Source: CAVQEK01 sp964596645
Lineage (GTDB): Bacteria; Bacteroidota; Bacteroidia; Cytophagales; Cyclobacteriaceae
Assembly (NCBI GenBank): GCA_964596645.1
Contig: CAZQVB010000034.1
Location: forward strand, 1 to 49,735
Direction: 5' to 3'
DNA: 49,735 nt
The translations under genes were made by a program, and so were the position numbers. Below the pieces are notes generated by a model. That model ran no database searches. It was given only the letters and a program-made list of their open reading frames with translations, and was not told the DNA's origin. How positions within the stretch are numbered: position 1 is the first letter of the stretch; each line of letters opens with the position of its first letter. This document shows, piece by piece, positions 17,319 to 25,593 of the stretch.

Positions 17319-20300
17319 TTACTTCATCACATGCACCATACCCCGCATATTGCGCTGTTTGCCGTGGCACTGATCCGTATAGCGAATGTGCCAGAAATAG
17401 ACGCCCGCCGATGCATTGTGACCTTCCCATTGGTCAGCCGGGCTTTGCGAGCGGAAATATTCCTTGCCTCTGCGATCGAATATAGAAAGCGTATAATCCT
17501 CTATATGCTCGGCGTGCACCTCAAATGCCTGATTATAGGCGTCTCCATTGGGAGTGAATATGTTGGGAACAAACACACTGTCGGGTTCTGTTCGCACGAC
17601 ATGAATGGGCTTGGTATCTCCCAGGCAACCGCTGTTGTTGGCGCGCAGCACGATAGATCCTGAAACCTCAGGGCGAAAGACTGGGCCTGCAATGGTAGGT
17701 TCGGAAAAATTAAATGCTTTGTCAGTTGCTAAAAACCATTCATAAGAAACGCTATCGTCATTGCTGCCGGCCTGAAGTACAAAATCTGGATCGGTGGAAC
17801 AGAATTGCGCAGCATGATCATGGATGTACGGCTGGGGGTTGGCTATTAGTTTGAGCTGAGTGGTGTCGGTGTATATACAGCCATCGATCGTGTAGCGGTA
17901 GACCATTTCATGGTGGCCTTCATGCAGATTTTGTGGGTTTACAGTCGGTGATTGCACCTTTCCATCGAGGTACCAATAACCACCTTTTGGCTGGCCCTGA
18001 AACAGCACTGGTTCATCTTCACGACATATATCCATATCTGATGGCACTTCTACATGTATTGTCCGTATATGCGCAGTGTCGTAGTTGTACCCGCATTTGT
18101 TGTATTTCTTCAATACGAGCGTACCGGTTTCTTTCAACTGAATAGTGGAAGTATCCGTTGCTAAGCTTTGAAAGTTCACGCCATCGGAAGCGAACATCCA
18201 ATCGAAATGCATGAACTCACTCATTCCTAATTGCAACACCAATGGCTCGTTCTGACATATGTATCGGTCGGATCTCACAAAGGGTATTTCCGGCGGATCG
18301 GTGATCACCCACACGGTGGTGTCTACGGCATAGCTACAGCCTTCCATTTGGTACTGCACGGTATGAAAGCCTGCACCGGTGTGTTCAGAATTGAAATAGC
18401 CATTGCCTGATTGCATGCCGTTTCGGCTCCATAAACCGCCTTGCCGGGAGGCATGTATTTCTACTGAATCACCCAGGCAAACGCGATCTTGCGGCCATAT
18501 TTTCAATGCAAAACTTCTGGCCTCTATCGTGTCGGCAATGCTGTAGCAGGCATTGTCGGCTTCTACCCGGTAAAAGCCAGATCGACTGGCATACACAGAC
18601 TGACCCTCGGCTCCCGGTATGGGTTCAAAATCAGTTTTTTGCTGTGAATAATACCAGTCGTAATCGGCATCCACCGCCTGCATCTCTATTTGCACACTAT
18701 CGCCCTGGCAAAACTCCACCAGCTGCTCGTCTGTAATCCTACCCAAGGGTCCCTTCACCTGAATGAGATGATTGCTGAAACTACATGAATTGATGGCATA
18801 GCGCACTTTGTGGGCTCCGGCCCCTGCCGAAACCGGATCGAACGCTGCTCCGGAAGCACTTACTGAGCCTACACCAGACCAGGCGCCACCGCCCGGAAAT
18901 CCGCTCAGGCTGATGAGCGCGTCGTAGTCGCAGGCTTCATCTGGCGCCTCTTCTATATAAGCAATGGGGAGCACATGTACAGATCCGGAATGATAGCCAA
19001 CGGTGTTGTCGTCAGAATATTCGCCCACTATCGCTTTGCCCTCGTGAAGGTGTACATCATATCCAAAGCTGGGCTTATTGCTGAAGTAGATTTGATCTTC
19101 GTACGATGATTGCCAATGCTGGTCTTTTTTTCTGTAGATGTATGCTCTGCCCAGGTCTTTTTCAAAAGAATGAGCGTATGAGTTACCACTGCGGGCGCCG
19201 GCTATGATGAGCGTATCATTCATGTATACCGAAGCCCCCAGAAAGTCGACGGCACGGCCTTCACTGGAGTGAAATTGTAATTCTTCATATTCTCCTGTCC
19301 AGGAAGATCCTTTGCGGCGGTAAAGGTACACGCGACCCGAAGACTCAGTGCCGGTGCTGTCCCTGCCTGGCGCGCCCACCAACAAGTATTCGCCATGCAG
19401 GTGTATGTCGTACCCAAACAGGTCGCCGTGTTTATTGTTGGTCGGACTCAGCCGCACATCCTGAAAGGCATCTTTCCATTCGCTGCCTTTCTTTTCGTAT
19501 ACATACACATTACTTTTTGATGCATTGGCAATTATTGTCCTTGCCGCGCCTACTACTATGGTGCTGTCATCGATGGAAAGAGAGATGCCAAATTCATCCC
19601 CCTTTGTGGCATAATTATTCATCAGTGTAGCCTCTAGAACCCACCTGGAGTTGTAAAGGGTGTAAACATACACTTTGCCAACACTCTCCGATGAGCCAGT
19701 GTAATATTCCGAGACGGCCATGGTGTTTTCCGACAAATCAACGGCATAACCAAAACCCTGAGCTGACGCTATTACCGGAGGCCAAATTTTCTGATCCTCG
19801 GTGGCATCCATCCAGCCACCGGCAGGCTTTTGATAAATGTATACTGCACCTACGGTATGAAAAACATAATTTCCATTCTGATCGAGAGAATCGATAGCTG
19901 TGTTGGATAGTGCAATATAGTTGTCGTTGATGGCCACATGAGTGCCTAAATAATCAGCAAGATTTCCATCAGATGCGCTCAGACGCGCCACCTTGACCCA
20001 CTCTTTTCCATCGTGATGAAACACATAAGCGCCGCCAGATCGCATGGCTGAAACATTGGCTCCATTGGCACCTACTACCATATAATCTCCGTAGACATCA
20101 ATACTTCCTCCGAAATTTTCATCAGAACCGAACTGTATGTTGCTTACTTCCAATTCATAGTCCCTCAAATTTTCCCAGCCTGTCGTTGGTTTCTTAAACT
20201 GCAATATTCTAGCGTGTCTCTTTTGTGAATGAGAAGGTACCGAACCGATAATCAGCTTGCCACTTGCCACCAGCATGGCATAGCCATAGACACCGCTCCA

Positions 20301-21380
20301 TTTCGTTGTTGTGTATATCGCGTCTTCCTGTCGTGTATGCCAGCCACCAGCAGGTTTTTTGTAAATGTGCAGTCCATTTTGCCCACTCCGAATCAAAAAG
20401 ATATAATCGCCATCAATGGCTGCCGCCGATGAATGCATGGAGGTGGTGTATCCTTCGCCGGTGGAGATAAGCCTCGCTGTTTCCCAACTGCTCGACCATC
20501 GGCTGCCATTTTTTTCATATACCAACCCTCCAACTTCATTTTTAAGCACGCTGCCGTGCCAACTGGAAAACTGGTAGTTGACCACCACCAAATTATCGGT
20601 TATGGCCAAATTGCCGAAATGAACTTTGTTTGTAATGTTCTGCGATGCCCGCATCGCAGCCGGCTTCTCATTGCCCGTCCATCCACCAGGCGGCCTGTCG
20701 TATACATATAAGTAGTCTTGATCTACGCTAGTTAGGATTACCCAGGCCAGAGTATTGGCGCTTAGTGCCACCCTACCTTCATAAGAGCGCTCCACTGATT
20801 GGGCGAACTTGGCCGTTTGCACCATACTGCCACCATTGCGCTGGTAAATGAACAATTCATTGTTGCCACTCACCACCAGCTCATTGTCATTCATATCCAG
20901 CGACTGCCCGAAGCCGGCCTTCGGAATGCCATCTCCATGCAGGCGCTGATTTTCTGTGGCATCCTTCCACTTGCCGCTGGAGGGTTTTACATAAATATAG
21001 ACTGGAAGATTGCCAATGCTATGGTATATCTCAAAATTTGAATTGCCTGCCACGGCGATAATATCACCCGATATGGCTACTTGAAGGCCAAATGCTTGTT
21101 GGTCGGCGGAGTCTGTTGGCAGCAGCGTAGCGATAACCTCCCATCCATCGTTTTTCAGCTCATACACCAACACCTTGCCACTGCGATGTGCACTGACGCT
21201 GGCATCTGGCACACCCACCACCGCAAAGTTGCCATCAATATCAATGCTGGTGGCAAAACCATCGTGCAATAAGCTGTCGATGTCGGGCACCAGCGTTTGG
21301 GTGGAGCATTGGGCGCGGGCCGGGGTGTGCAACGAAACCACGGCAAGCGCTGATAAGAAAAGGATGATGATTGATCTCAC
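17319..21380 (-). CDS. Giant FG-GAP-like surface protein with gliding-motility/type IX C-terminal domain
   Basis: The open frame extends to 21464, but a GTG at 21380 gives a proper signal peptide (MRSIIILFLSALAVVSLHTPARAQ), so I favour it; the product is then about 1353 residues. The N-terminal ~830 residues hold about a dozen FG-GAP-like blades of the form LHGEYLLVGAPGRDST plus SGRVYLYRR, which would make one or two beta-propellers. A Cys-containing Ig/PKD-like region follows. The protein ends with the TIGR04131-type domain PNIFTPNGDAYNQAFEV ... DQWEGHNASAGVYFWHIRYTD, found on proteins exported by the type IX system and on gliding adhesins. It is probably an adhesin or structural surface protein. 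The gene is monocistronic and converges on the shared terminator at 17232. Confidence 0.9.
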   Translation of the reverse strand: MRSIIILFLSALAVVSLHTPARAQCSTQTLVPDIDSLLHDGFATSIDIDGNFAVVGVPDASVSAHRSGKVLVYELKNDGWEVIATLLPTDSADQQAFGLQVAISGDIIAVAGNSNFEIYHSIGNLPVYIYVKPSSGKWKDATENQRLHGDGIPKAGFGQSLDMNDNELVVSGNNELFIYQRNGGSMVQTAKFAQSVERSYEGRVALSANTLAWVILTSVDQDYLYVYDRPPGGWTGNEKPAAMRASQNITNKVHFGNLAITDNLVVVNYQFSSWHGSVLKNEVGGLVYEKNGSRWSSSWETARLISTGEGYTTSMHSSAAAIDGDYIFLIRSGQNGLHIYKKPAGGWHTRQEDAIYTTTKWSGVYGYAMLVASGKLIIGSVPSHSQKRHARILQFKKPTTGWENLRDYELEVSNIQFGSDENFGGSIDVYGDYMVVGANGANVSAMRSGGAYVFHHDGKEWVKVARLSASDGNLADYLGTHVAINDNYIALSNTAIDSLDQNGNYVFHTVGAVYIYQKPAGGWMDATEDQKIWPPVIASAQGFGYAVDLSENTMAVSEYYTGSSESVGKVYVYTLYNSRWVLEATLMNNYATKGDEFGISLSIDDSTIVVGAARTIIANASKSNVYVYEKKGSEWKDAFQDVRLSPTNNKHGDLFGYDIHLHGEYLLVGAPGRDSTGTESSGRVYLYRRKGSSWTGEYEELQFHSSEGRAVDFLGASVYMNDTLIIAGARSGNSYAHSFEKDLGRAYIYRKKDQHWQSSYEDQIYFSNKPSFGYDVHLHEGKAIVGEYSDDNTVGYHSGSVHVLPIAYIEEAPDEACDYDALISLSGFPGGGAWSGVGSVSASGAAFDPVSAGAGAHKVRYAINSCSFSNHLIQVKGPLGRITDEQLVEFCQGDSVQIEMQAVDADYDWYYSQQKTDFEPIPGAEGQSVYASRSGFYRVEADNACYSIADTIEARSFALKIWPQDRVCLGDSVEIHASRQGGLWSRNGMQSGNGYFNSEHTGAGFHTVQYQMEGCSYAVDTTVWVITDPPEIPFVRSDRYICQNEPLVLQLGMSEFMHFDWMFASDGVNFQSLATDTSTIQLKETGTLVLKKYNKCGYNYDTAHIRTIHVEVPSDMDICREDEPVLFQGQPKGGYWYLDGKVQSPTVNPQNLHEGHHEMVYRYTIDGCIYTDTTQLKLIANPQPYIHDHAAQFCSTDPDFVLQAGSNDDSVSYEWFLATDKAFNFSEPTIAGPVFRPEVSGSIVLRANNSGCLGDTKPIHVVRTEPDSVFVPNIFTPNGDAYNQAFEVHAEHIEDYTLSIFDRRGKEYFRSQSPADQWEGHNASAGVYFWHIRYTDQCHGKQRNMRGMVHVMK

Positions 21381-21626
21381 AAGTATTGTAAAAGCTTTGA
21401 CAAAAAAATGATCAAAAAGCCGCAAAAAAATTAGTGCCTTATTGGCCACAGCAAGCACCTTCAAGTGTTCTTGCCTGGTGGCTGGTGTTAAAGTTCAGAA
21501 ATTTTTTTTTAAAAGTAATAGGATGGTCTCTCAATATATTGACATCATAAACACCGTATAAATCTGAAAAGGCTATGATCGATTGATAAGTGTAGGGCGG
21601 AAAAAAAGGAGCATTGAGAACAAACG

Positions 21627-21672
21627 CACGAAGCCGAGGTGCTGATCAACGAATCAGCACTTCGGCTTCGTG
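21627..21672. repeat. Long near-perfect hairpin
   Basis: A 20-bp stem (CACGAAGCCGAGGTGCTGAT with its complement, one G-U type mismatch) closes a six-base loop. There is no U-tract on either strand, so it is not a simple rho-independent terminator. It lies 189 bases past the oxidoreductase stop, between repeats, and could be a REP-type element. Confidence 0.7.
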
Positions 21673-21720
21673 AATAAATGCCATGGACTGCGCAGGCAGC
21701 TGCCGTCTTGTACATGATCG

Positions 21721-21860
21721 AGGAATCGCAAACAGATGCTGAAATATAATTCAGCAAGACCCAAGAGAGGTATTTACCTTTTTACGAATCTACGATTCTA
21801 CGACTCTACCAATCTACTATTCTTTTCAGCTTTGAGCTTTGAGCTCCGTCACCATTCCAG
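21721..21860. repeat. Degenerate relic of the 12.5-14.0 kb repeat block
   Basis: AAACAGATGCTGAAAT and CAGCAAGACCCA at 21730-21762 match the segment of the direct repeats just inside the left 27-nt arm. The minisatellite TTTACGAATCTACGATTCTA and TTCAGCTTTGAGCTTTGAGC follow, as at the right end of that block. The 27-nt arms are missing. Confidence 0.65.
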
Positions 21861-23063
21861 CTACACATTATAGCTGTCTTTCCACTCCACTTTGCGCTGC
21901 TCCATTATGGAATTGAGCGCCATGCGCATGGCGATGCTTACCCGGGCGCCGGTCATCACGTTGGACAGCGGCTGCGTATTGGTATAAATGCTCTGTGCAA
22001 AATCTTCCAATGCCTGCTTTGACGGGTCGGCATGGTCTACATTGACCGGTATCGCTCCGTTCTTGTCCATCACCGGGGCGGTGGCGCCGCTTACGCCATC
22101 TACCAGACCCATCTCTTTATTCTCAGCCGTGTTTTCAGGATATATCCATGCCGCATTGGGTGTGATCACAATGGTGGCCTGGTCGCCGAGTACTTTGATC
22201 TGATAGCCCTCATAGGCATTGGCGGTAGTGCAGGTAAAGGAGGCTTTGATGCCGTTGGGGTAGTCAAAAATAGCGTGCACATTGTCGTATGTTTCGCGAC
22301 CGTCTTTCCAGTAGTCGATACCGCCTGTGCCCACCACGCTCTTGGGATGTGACTCAGTGACCCAGTTCACAAAATCGATCTGGTGAGCAGACAACTCTGC
22401 CAGCAAGCCGCAGGAGTACTCCCTGTACATGCGCCAGTTGATCAGCTTCTCGAGCGCAGGGTCGGCCACCGGTCTGCGCCAGTCGCCATTTCTGTTCCAT
22501 TGGCAGTCGAAGCCCGTCACCGTGCCGATATATCCTTTTTGAATGGTTTCCACCACTTTGTAGTAGAGCCGTGAGCTGTGGTACTGGTGCCCTGTCTGGA
22601 AGATCAGCTTTGGGTTTTTCTTAGCCATAGCGACCATTTGAAAGGCCTGGTCGATGTCGTAGGCCATGGTTTTTTCGCAGTATACATGCTTACCGGCTTC
22701 CAGTGCCTCTATGGACATGGGGCTGTGCAGATACAGCGGTGTAGCCACCAGCACGGCATCAAGTGTTTTGTCGTCGATCAATGCGCGATAGTCGGCATAC
22801 GCTTTGGCCTTGGGCTCAGCGTGTTTCATGGCCGCTTCCAGCCTCTGAGGCAGCACATCGCAACAGGCCATCACCTGCAGATTGGGGATGTCTTTCATAA
22901 TCCGCACAAGTCCTGCGCCGCGGCTGCCGGTACCTATCACCCCAATCGATATTGGCTTTTTCGCAGTGGCACCAAAAGACATACCCGGCACGCCCAACGC
23001 GAGGGCTGTACCGGCCAAGCCGGCTGCCTTCAAAAAATTCCTTCTATCAAAGTGTTCTTTCAT
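21861..23063 (-). CDS. Tat-exported Gfo/Idh/MocA-family oxidoreductase
   Basis: From the ATG at 23063 the protein is 400 residues and starts MKEHFDRRNFLKAAGLAGTA, a twin-arginine signal with RRNFLK; the longer frame start at 23096 would put 11 extra residues before it. The Rossmann domain has GVIGTGSRGAG, and the family's EKP-like motif appears as YCEKTMA. The C-terminal GFO/IDH/MocA-C domain includes LAELSAHQIDFVNWVT. Such enzymes oxidise or reduce sugars with tightly bound NAD(P); exported members of the same type act as glycoside 3-dehydrogenases next to DUF1080 lyases. It lies 51 bases downstream of a DUF1080 lipoprotein gene, which supports that role (inference). Confidence 0.9.
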   Translation of the reverse strand: MKEHFDRRNFLKAAGLAGTALALGVPGMSFGATAKKPISIGVIGTGSRGAGLVRIMKDIPNLQVMACCDVLPQRLEAAMKHAEPKAKAYADYRALIDDKTLDAVLVATPLYLHSPMSIEALEAGKHVYCEKTMAYDIDQAFQMVAMAKKNPKLIFQTGHQYHSSRLYYKVVETIQKGYIGTVTGFDCQWNRNGDWRRPVADPALEKLINWRMYREYSCGLLAELSAHQIDFVNWVTESHPKSVVGTGGIDYWKDGRETYDNVHAIFDYPNGIKASFTCTTANAYEGYQIKVLGDQATIVITPNAAWIYPENTAENKEMGLVDGVSGATAPVMDKNGAIPVNVDHADPSKQALEDFAQSIYTNTQPLSNVMTGARVSIAMRMALNSIMEQRKVEWKDSYNV

Positions 23064-23114
23064 ACTATTTTGAATGTTTGAATACAACTTATGCAATCGA
23101 CCAGAAACCTTCTA

Positions 23115-23858
23115 TTATAGTGGTTTTATCATGATGTCTTTCCAATATACCTTCTTACCGGCGTCTTCCTCATTCCGAATGCTGTGTAATTGCAACCCAA
23201 TAAATCCACTTTGCAGTGCATCGTCCTGTGCATCGGCTGCCGGTACACCATTTATCCAGCTCTCGAAATGATTCCCTTCCGCTCTGATTTTGAGGTGATT
23301 CCATTCTCCTTGTTTGAACGCCTGCCGGGCAGCTTCATTGTTTTCCAGGTTTTGCAGCCAACCGCGCCGGCCTTCTTCATAAAAGCCGCCCGTCCATGCC
23401 CGCTCGGAAGGATCGATCTCAAACTGATAGCCATAAACCGTGCCCGGGGCAAATGTGCGCTCTGACGTTTGCATCTTGCCATTCACATAGTCTACCGTCA
23501 CACTGTCGCTGTGTACATCGCTGCGGATTTGCACACCCGTGTTGATGTCCGGATCTACCTTGAAATCGAGCTCTAGCACAAAATCTGTGTATTCACGTGT
23601 GGTGGCCAGGAAGGAGTTGGTATGCCCGGTGGCTGTCTCGCCTACGATCATGCCATCTTCAATATAAAAATTGCCTTCGCCGCCTTTCACCACCCAACCG
23701 TCCATGTTTTGCCCATTGAACAAAGGCTGAAAACCCTCCTGTGCGGCTTCATTGCTATCTTTGGCCCGGCAGCCCAGTGCCAGCCAGCCGATCACGCATA
23801 GCATGGCATAGTGAGCAATGGAAATAAAGGGGCGTCTGGTGGCAATTTTCATCTTCAT
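23115..23858 (-). CDS. DUF1080 lipoprotein (3-keto-glycoside hydrolase/lyase-like)
   Basis: The ATG at 23858 gives MKMKIATRRPFIS, a basic n-region before a hydrophobic segment and a lipobox at WLALGC; the open frame runs on to 23969 but the extra residues look unrelated. The mature ~225 residues form the DUF1080 lectin-like sandwich: GFQPLFNGQNMDGWVVKGGE, FYIEDGMIVGE, FVLELDFKVDPDINTGVQIRS, GEWNHLKIRAEGNHFESWINGV and the end GFIGLQLHS. Characterised Bacteroides members cleave 3-keto-glycosides made by a partner dehydrogenase. Here the oxidoreductase follows directly, so a shared transcript and pathway are likely. The lipidated enzyme would sit on the periplasmic or outer membrane. Confidence 0.9.
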   Translation of the reverse strand: MKMKIATRRPFISIAHYAMLCVIGWLALGCRAKDSNEAAQEGFQPLFNGQNMDGWVVKGGEGNFYIEDGMIVGETATGHTNSFLATTREYTDFVLELDFKVDPDINTGVQIRSDVHSDSVTVDYVNGKMQTSERTFAPGTVYGYQFEIDPSERAWTGGFYEEGRRGWLQNLENNEAARQAFKQGEWNHLKIRAEGNHFESWINGVPAADAQDDALQSGFIGLQLHSIRNEEDAGKKVYWKDIMIKPL

Positions 23859-24084
23859 AATTTTAGCATGCATTTCTGATAAAAATACGAAGAATATGAG
23901 GCGGCACAATCGCAGCATTGCAATCCTCCTTAATTGCATCAAAAAAGTGCCACCATTTACTGTCGACAATGCCCTTTGAAATTTGAGCTATTATTTTTTT
24001 AAAGTGAGGCATTTTAAATAATATTGCGTCCCGTTTGGAAAGGCTGCCGGCGTACGGCCGGTCACAGCAGGGAAACATTGACAT
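23859..24084. other. Intergenic region between DUF1080 and tRNA genes
   Basis: This stretch holds the promoter of the minus-strand DUF1080 operon and that of the plus-strand tRNA-Leu pair. No motif is clear enough to call. The minus-strand open frame over it is an extension of DUF1080 rather than a separate gene. Confidence 0.4.
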
Positions 24085-24166
24085 GCCGAAGTGGCGGAAC
24101 TGGTAGACGCGCACGACTCAAACTCGTGTTCCTTCGGGAGTGAGGGTTCGATTCCCTCCTTCGGTA
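24085..24166 (+). tRNA. tRNA-Leu (anticodon CAA)
   Basis: A class II tRNA: acceptor GCCGAAG pairs with CTTCGGT (first pair G-U), D arm region GCGGAACTGGTAGACGC, anticodon stem CACGA/TCGTG with loop CTCAAAC giving CAA, an extended variable arm (TTCCTTCGGGAGT) and T arm GAGGG/CCCTC with TTCGATT. CCA is not encoded. Confidence 0.95.
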
Positions 24167-24185
24167 CAGAATTATTGACACAACA

Positions 24186-24272
24186 GCCCAGATGGCGGAA
24201 TTGGTAGACGCGCTGGTTTCAGGGACCAGTGATCGCAAGGTCGTGCAGGTTCGACTCCTGTTCTGGGCACCA
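24186..24272 (+). tRNA. tRNA-Leu (anticodon CAG)
   Basis: The acceptor is GCCCAGA with TCTGGGC, followed by discriminator A and encoded CCA. The anticodon stem is CTGGT/ACCAG with loop TTCAGGG giving CAG. The long variable arm is built around GATCGCAAGGTC and the T arm is GCAGG/CCTGT-like with TTCGACT. It starts 19 bases after the first leucine tRNA, so the two are probably co-transcribed. Confidence 0.95.
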
Positions 24273-24275
24273 TTT

Positions 24276-24308
24276 AAAATCCTGTCGACCCCTCGGCAGG
24301 ATTTTTTT
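24276..24308 (+). terminator. Terminator of the tRNA-Leu pair
   Basis: AAAATCCTGTCGA and TCGGCAGGATTTT pair over 13 positions (one G-U) around a CCCC loop, followed directly by a U-run. It begins four bases after the encoded CCA of the second tRNA. Confidence 0.92.
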
Positions 24309-24500
24309 ATTTCCTTTAAAAAATCAATTCGTTGCCAGCTTGTGGCACTCCGGCAGTTTTCTCCTGCTTCAATGGTGTGCGCGGACCGGCATATTCTATT
24401 GAACACAACACCACCTTCTGCATTCGGGAAATGTGGTGAACATCTTTGCTCATCATCATTGAATGGATTAGGCTGAAACACCAACAGCGTTTTGCCAGAT

Positions 24501-24530
24501 TTTGAGTCTGGGTTCAGTTGAATAATTTTA
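24501..24530 (+). promoter_or_regulatory. Putative promoter of the Crp-family gene
   Basis: TTTG at 24501-24504, an 18-base spacer and TAATTTTA at 24523-24530 match the Bacteroidetes -33/-7 pattern with one mismatch. The open frame starting at TTG 24518 lies inside it, which argues for the start at 24536 or 24557. Confidence 0.4.
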
Positions 24531-24535
24531 GCTTC

Positions 24536-25150
24536 ATGTCTTCGAAGTCATTCCATATGATCATTTCCAGAGATATGCTCAGTGCTTACCACGCGCAGTT
24601 TATGGCGGTTCACAAAGATGAATTCATCCTCTATGAGCACGAGCAGGCCAATTTTTACTTTCAGGTGATGCGTGGATCGGTGCGCATGTCCAGCTACAGC
24701 GCCGACGGGCAGGAGTTCATTCAGGGCATCTTCAAAGCGGGTGAAAGTTTTGGGGAGCCGGCCATTTTTGGCGATTTCCCCTACCCCAACAATGCCATAG
24801 CGATGGAAGATTCTGAGATTGCCCGATTGCCCAAAGAAGCGTTTCTGCAACTGCTCAAAGAGCATTTCAATGTGCAGATGAAATTTAACCGAATGATGGC
24901 TCACAGGCTGCGCTACAAAGCCATGGTGCTTAAGGAGATCAGTTCGTACCAGCCCGACCACATCATCATCACCATGCTGCGCCACCTGCGCGACCACAGC
25001 AAGGAGCCGGAGCCGGGTTACATACCCTACACCCGCCAGCAAATCGCCGACATGACCGGCCTGCGCGTAGAAACGGTGATACGCACCGTAAAAAAATTGC
25101 AAAAAGAAGGAAAGCTCACGATAGAGAAGCACAAAATATACTTGAGGTGA
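24536..25150 (+). CDS. Crp/Fnr-family transcriptional regulator
   Basis: The ATG at 24536 gives 204 residues; the frame itself begins with a TTG at 24518, and MIISRDM at 24557 is also possible. The N-terminal cyclic-nucleotide-binding-type barrel is seen in EFILYEHEQANFYFQVMRGSVRMSSYSADGQE with GESFGEPAIFGDFPYPNNAIA, around residues 30-95. The C-terminal HTH has YTRQQIADMTGLRVETVIRTVKKLQKEGKL (about 165-194). There is no Cys cluster for an Fe-S cluster, so it is not an Fnr oxygen sensor, and the arginine that binds cAMP phosphate in Crp is not evident. Bacteroidetes carry many such regulators of unknown ligand. It is downstream of the tRNA pair and upstream of a repeat cluster. Confidence 0.9.
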   Translation: MSSKSFHMIISRDMLSAYHAQFMAVHKDEFILYEHEQANFYFQVMRGSVRMSSYSADGQEFIQGIFKAGESFGEPAIFGDFPYPNNAIAMEDSEIARLPKEAFLQLLKEHFNVQMKFNRMMAHRLRYKAMVLKEISSYQPDHIIITMLRHLRDHSKEPEPGYIPYTRQQIADMTGLRVETVIRTVKKLQKEGKLTIEKHKIYLR

Positions 25151-25580
25151 AAGATGAGGCGCACCCGGCTAACATCCCGCCCCTTCAGGGCCATTACCTC
25201 ATGACCCCGAAGGGGGTGACATATTTCACCGATGGGCAGCGCCCATCGAACGATCCCATCGAACCATCGCCCAACAAACCTTCACCAGCCCTGAACCATA
25301 TCCCACCCCTTCAGGGCTTGAGCATTCCGAGACTTCACGATAGGGCTGCACCCAATCGTAAGTTATGCAGCCCCTTCAGGGCTTAAGCGCTTTAGGCTGC
25401 ACAGGGCTATCACATAGCCCCGAAGGGGTGACATCCATCATCGATGGGCAGCGCCCATCGCCCAACGAACCCTCACCAGCCCTGAAAGGGCGTAATACAT
25501 TTGACAGGGCAGCACCACGAGCGACTATATTTTTTTTAAGTAAAACACCCGCCAAATAGCGCTTTGGCGGAGTCGATTAC
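25151..25580. other. Gene-free region carrying the CCCCTTCAGGGC repeat cluster
   Basis: Between the Crp-type regulator and the SDR gene, about 400 bases hold no believable gene. Plus-strand frames here read as PPLQG-type peptides because they cross the repeats. The last 60 bases contain the -7 element of the SDR gene. Confidence 0.6.
25177..25493. repeat. CCCCTTCAGGGC / CCCCGAAGGGG repeat cluster
   Basis: Three CCCCTTCAGGGC units (about 25181, 25307, 25371) alternate with CCCCGAAGGGGGTGAC or CCCCGAAGGGGTGAC (25205, 25417) and a palindrome CGATGGGCAGCGCCCATCG (25230-25248 and 25442-25460). The order B then C occurs twice, so the region is a duplicated mosaic of short palindromes. Units of this type are a dispersed extragenic family in Bacteroidetes genomes (from general knowledge). 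Confidence 0.8.
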
Positions 25581-25588
25581 TATTTTTG
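25581..25588 (+). promoter_or_regulatory. -7 element upstream of the SDR gene
   Basis: TATTTTTG matches the Bacteroidetes -7 consensus TAnnTTTG exactly and lies five bases before the ATG at 25594, so the message would be nearly leaderless. The only TTTG upstream (25563) is 14 bases away, shorter than usual, so the promoter call is tentative. Confidence 0.4.
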
Positions 25589-25593
25589 AACGT

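Larger units (their letters stand above)
21381..21860. other. Gene-free region upstream of the surface protein
   Basis: This region includes the alternative 5' extension of the surface-protein frame, a long hairpin (21627-21672) and a degraded relative of the 12.5-14.0 kb repeat block (21721-21860). A 70-codon frame on the minus strand over 21545-21757 overlaps these repeats and is not supported. Confidence 0.6.

Noticed and set aside
21381..21464. The 28-residue N-terminal extension of the surface protein
   Set aside because: The GTG at 21380 starts a better signal peptide; the extension has an amphipathic, non-signal-like sequence.
23859..23969. N-terminal extension of DUF1080 to 23969
   Set aside because: A basic n-region and lipobox follow the ATG at 23858; the extension lies in the promoter region.
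25147..25386. A 79-codon plus-strand frame starting with GTG
   Set aside because: It runs through the CCCCTTCAGGGC repeats, giving PPLQG-type peptide repeats, a known artefact of such elements.
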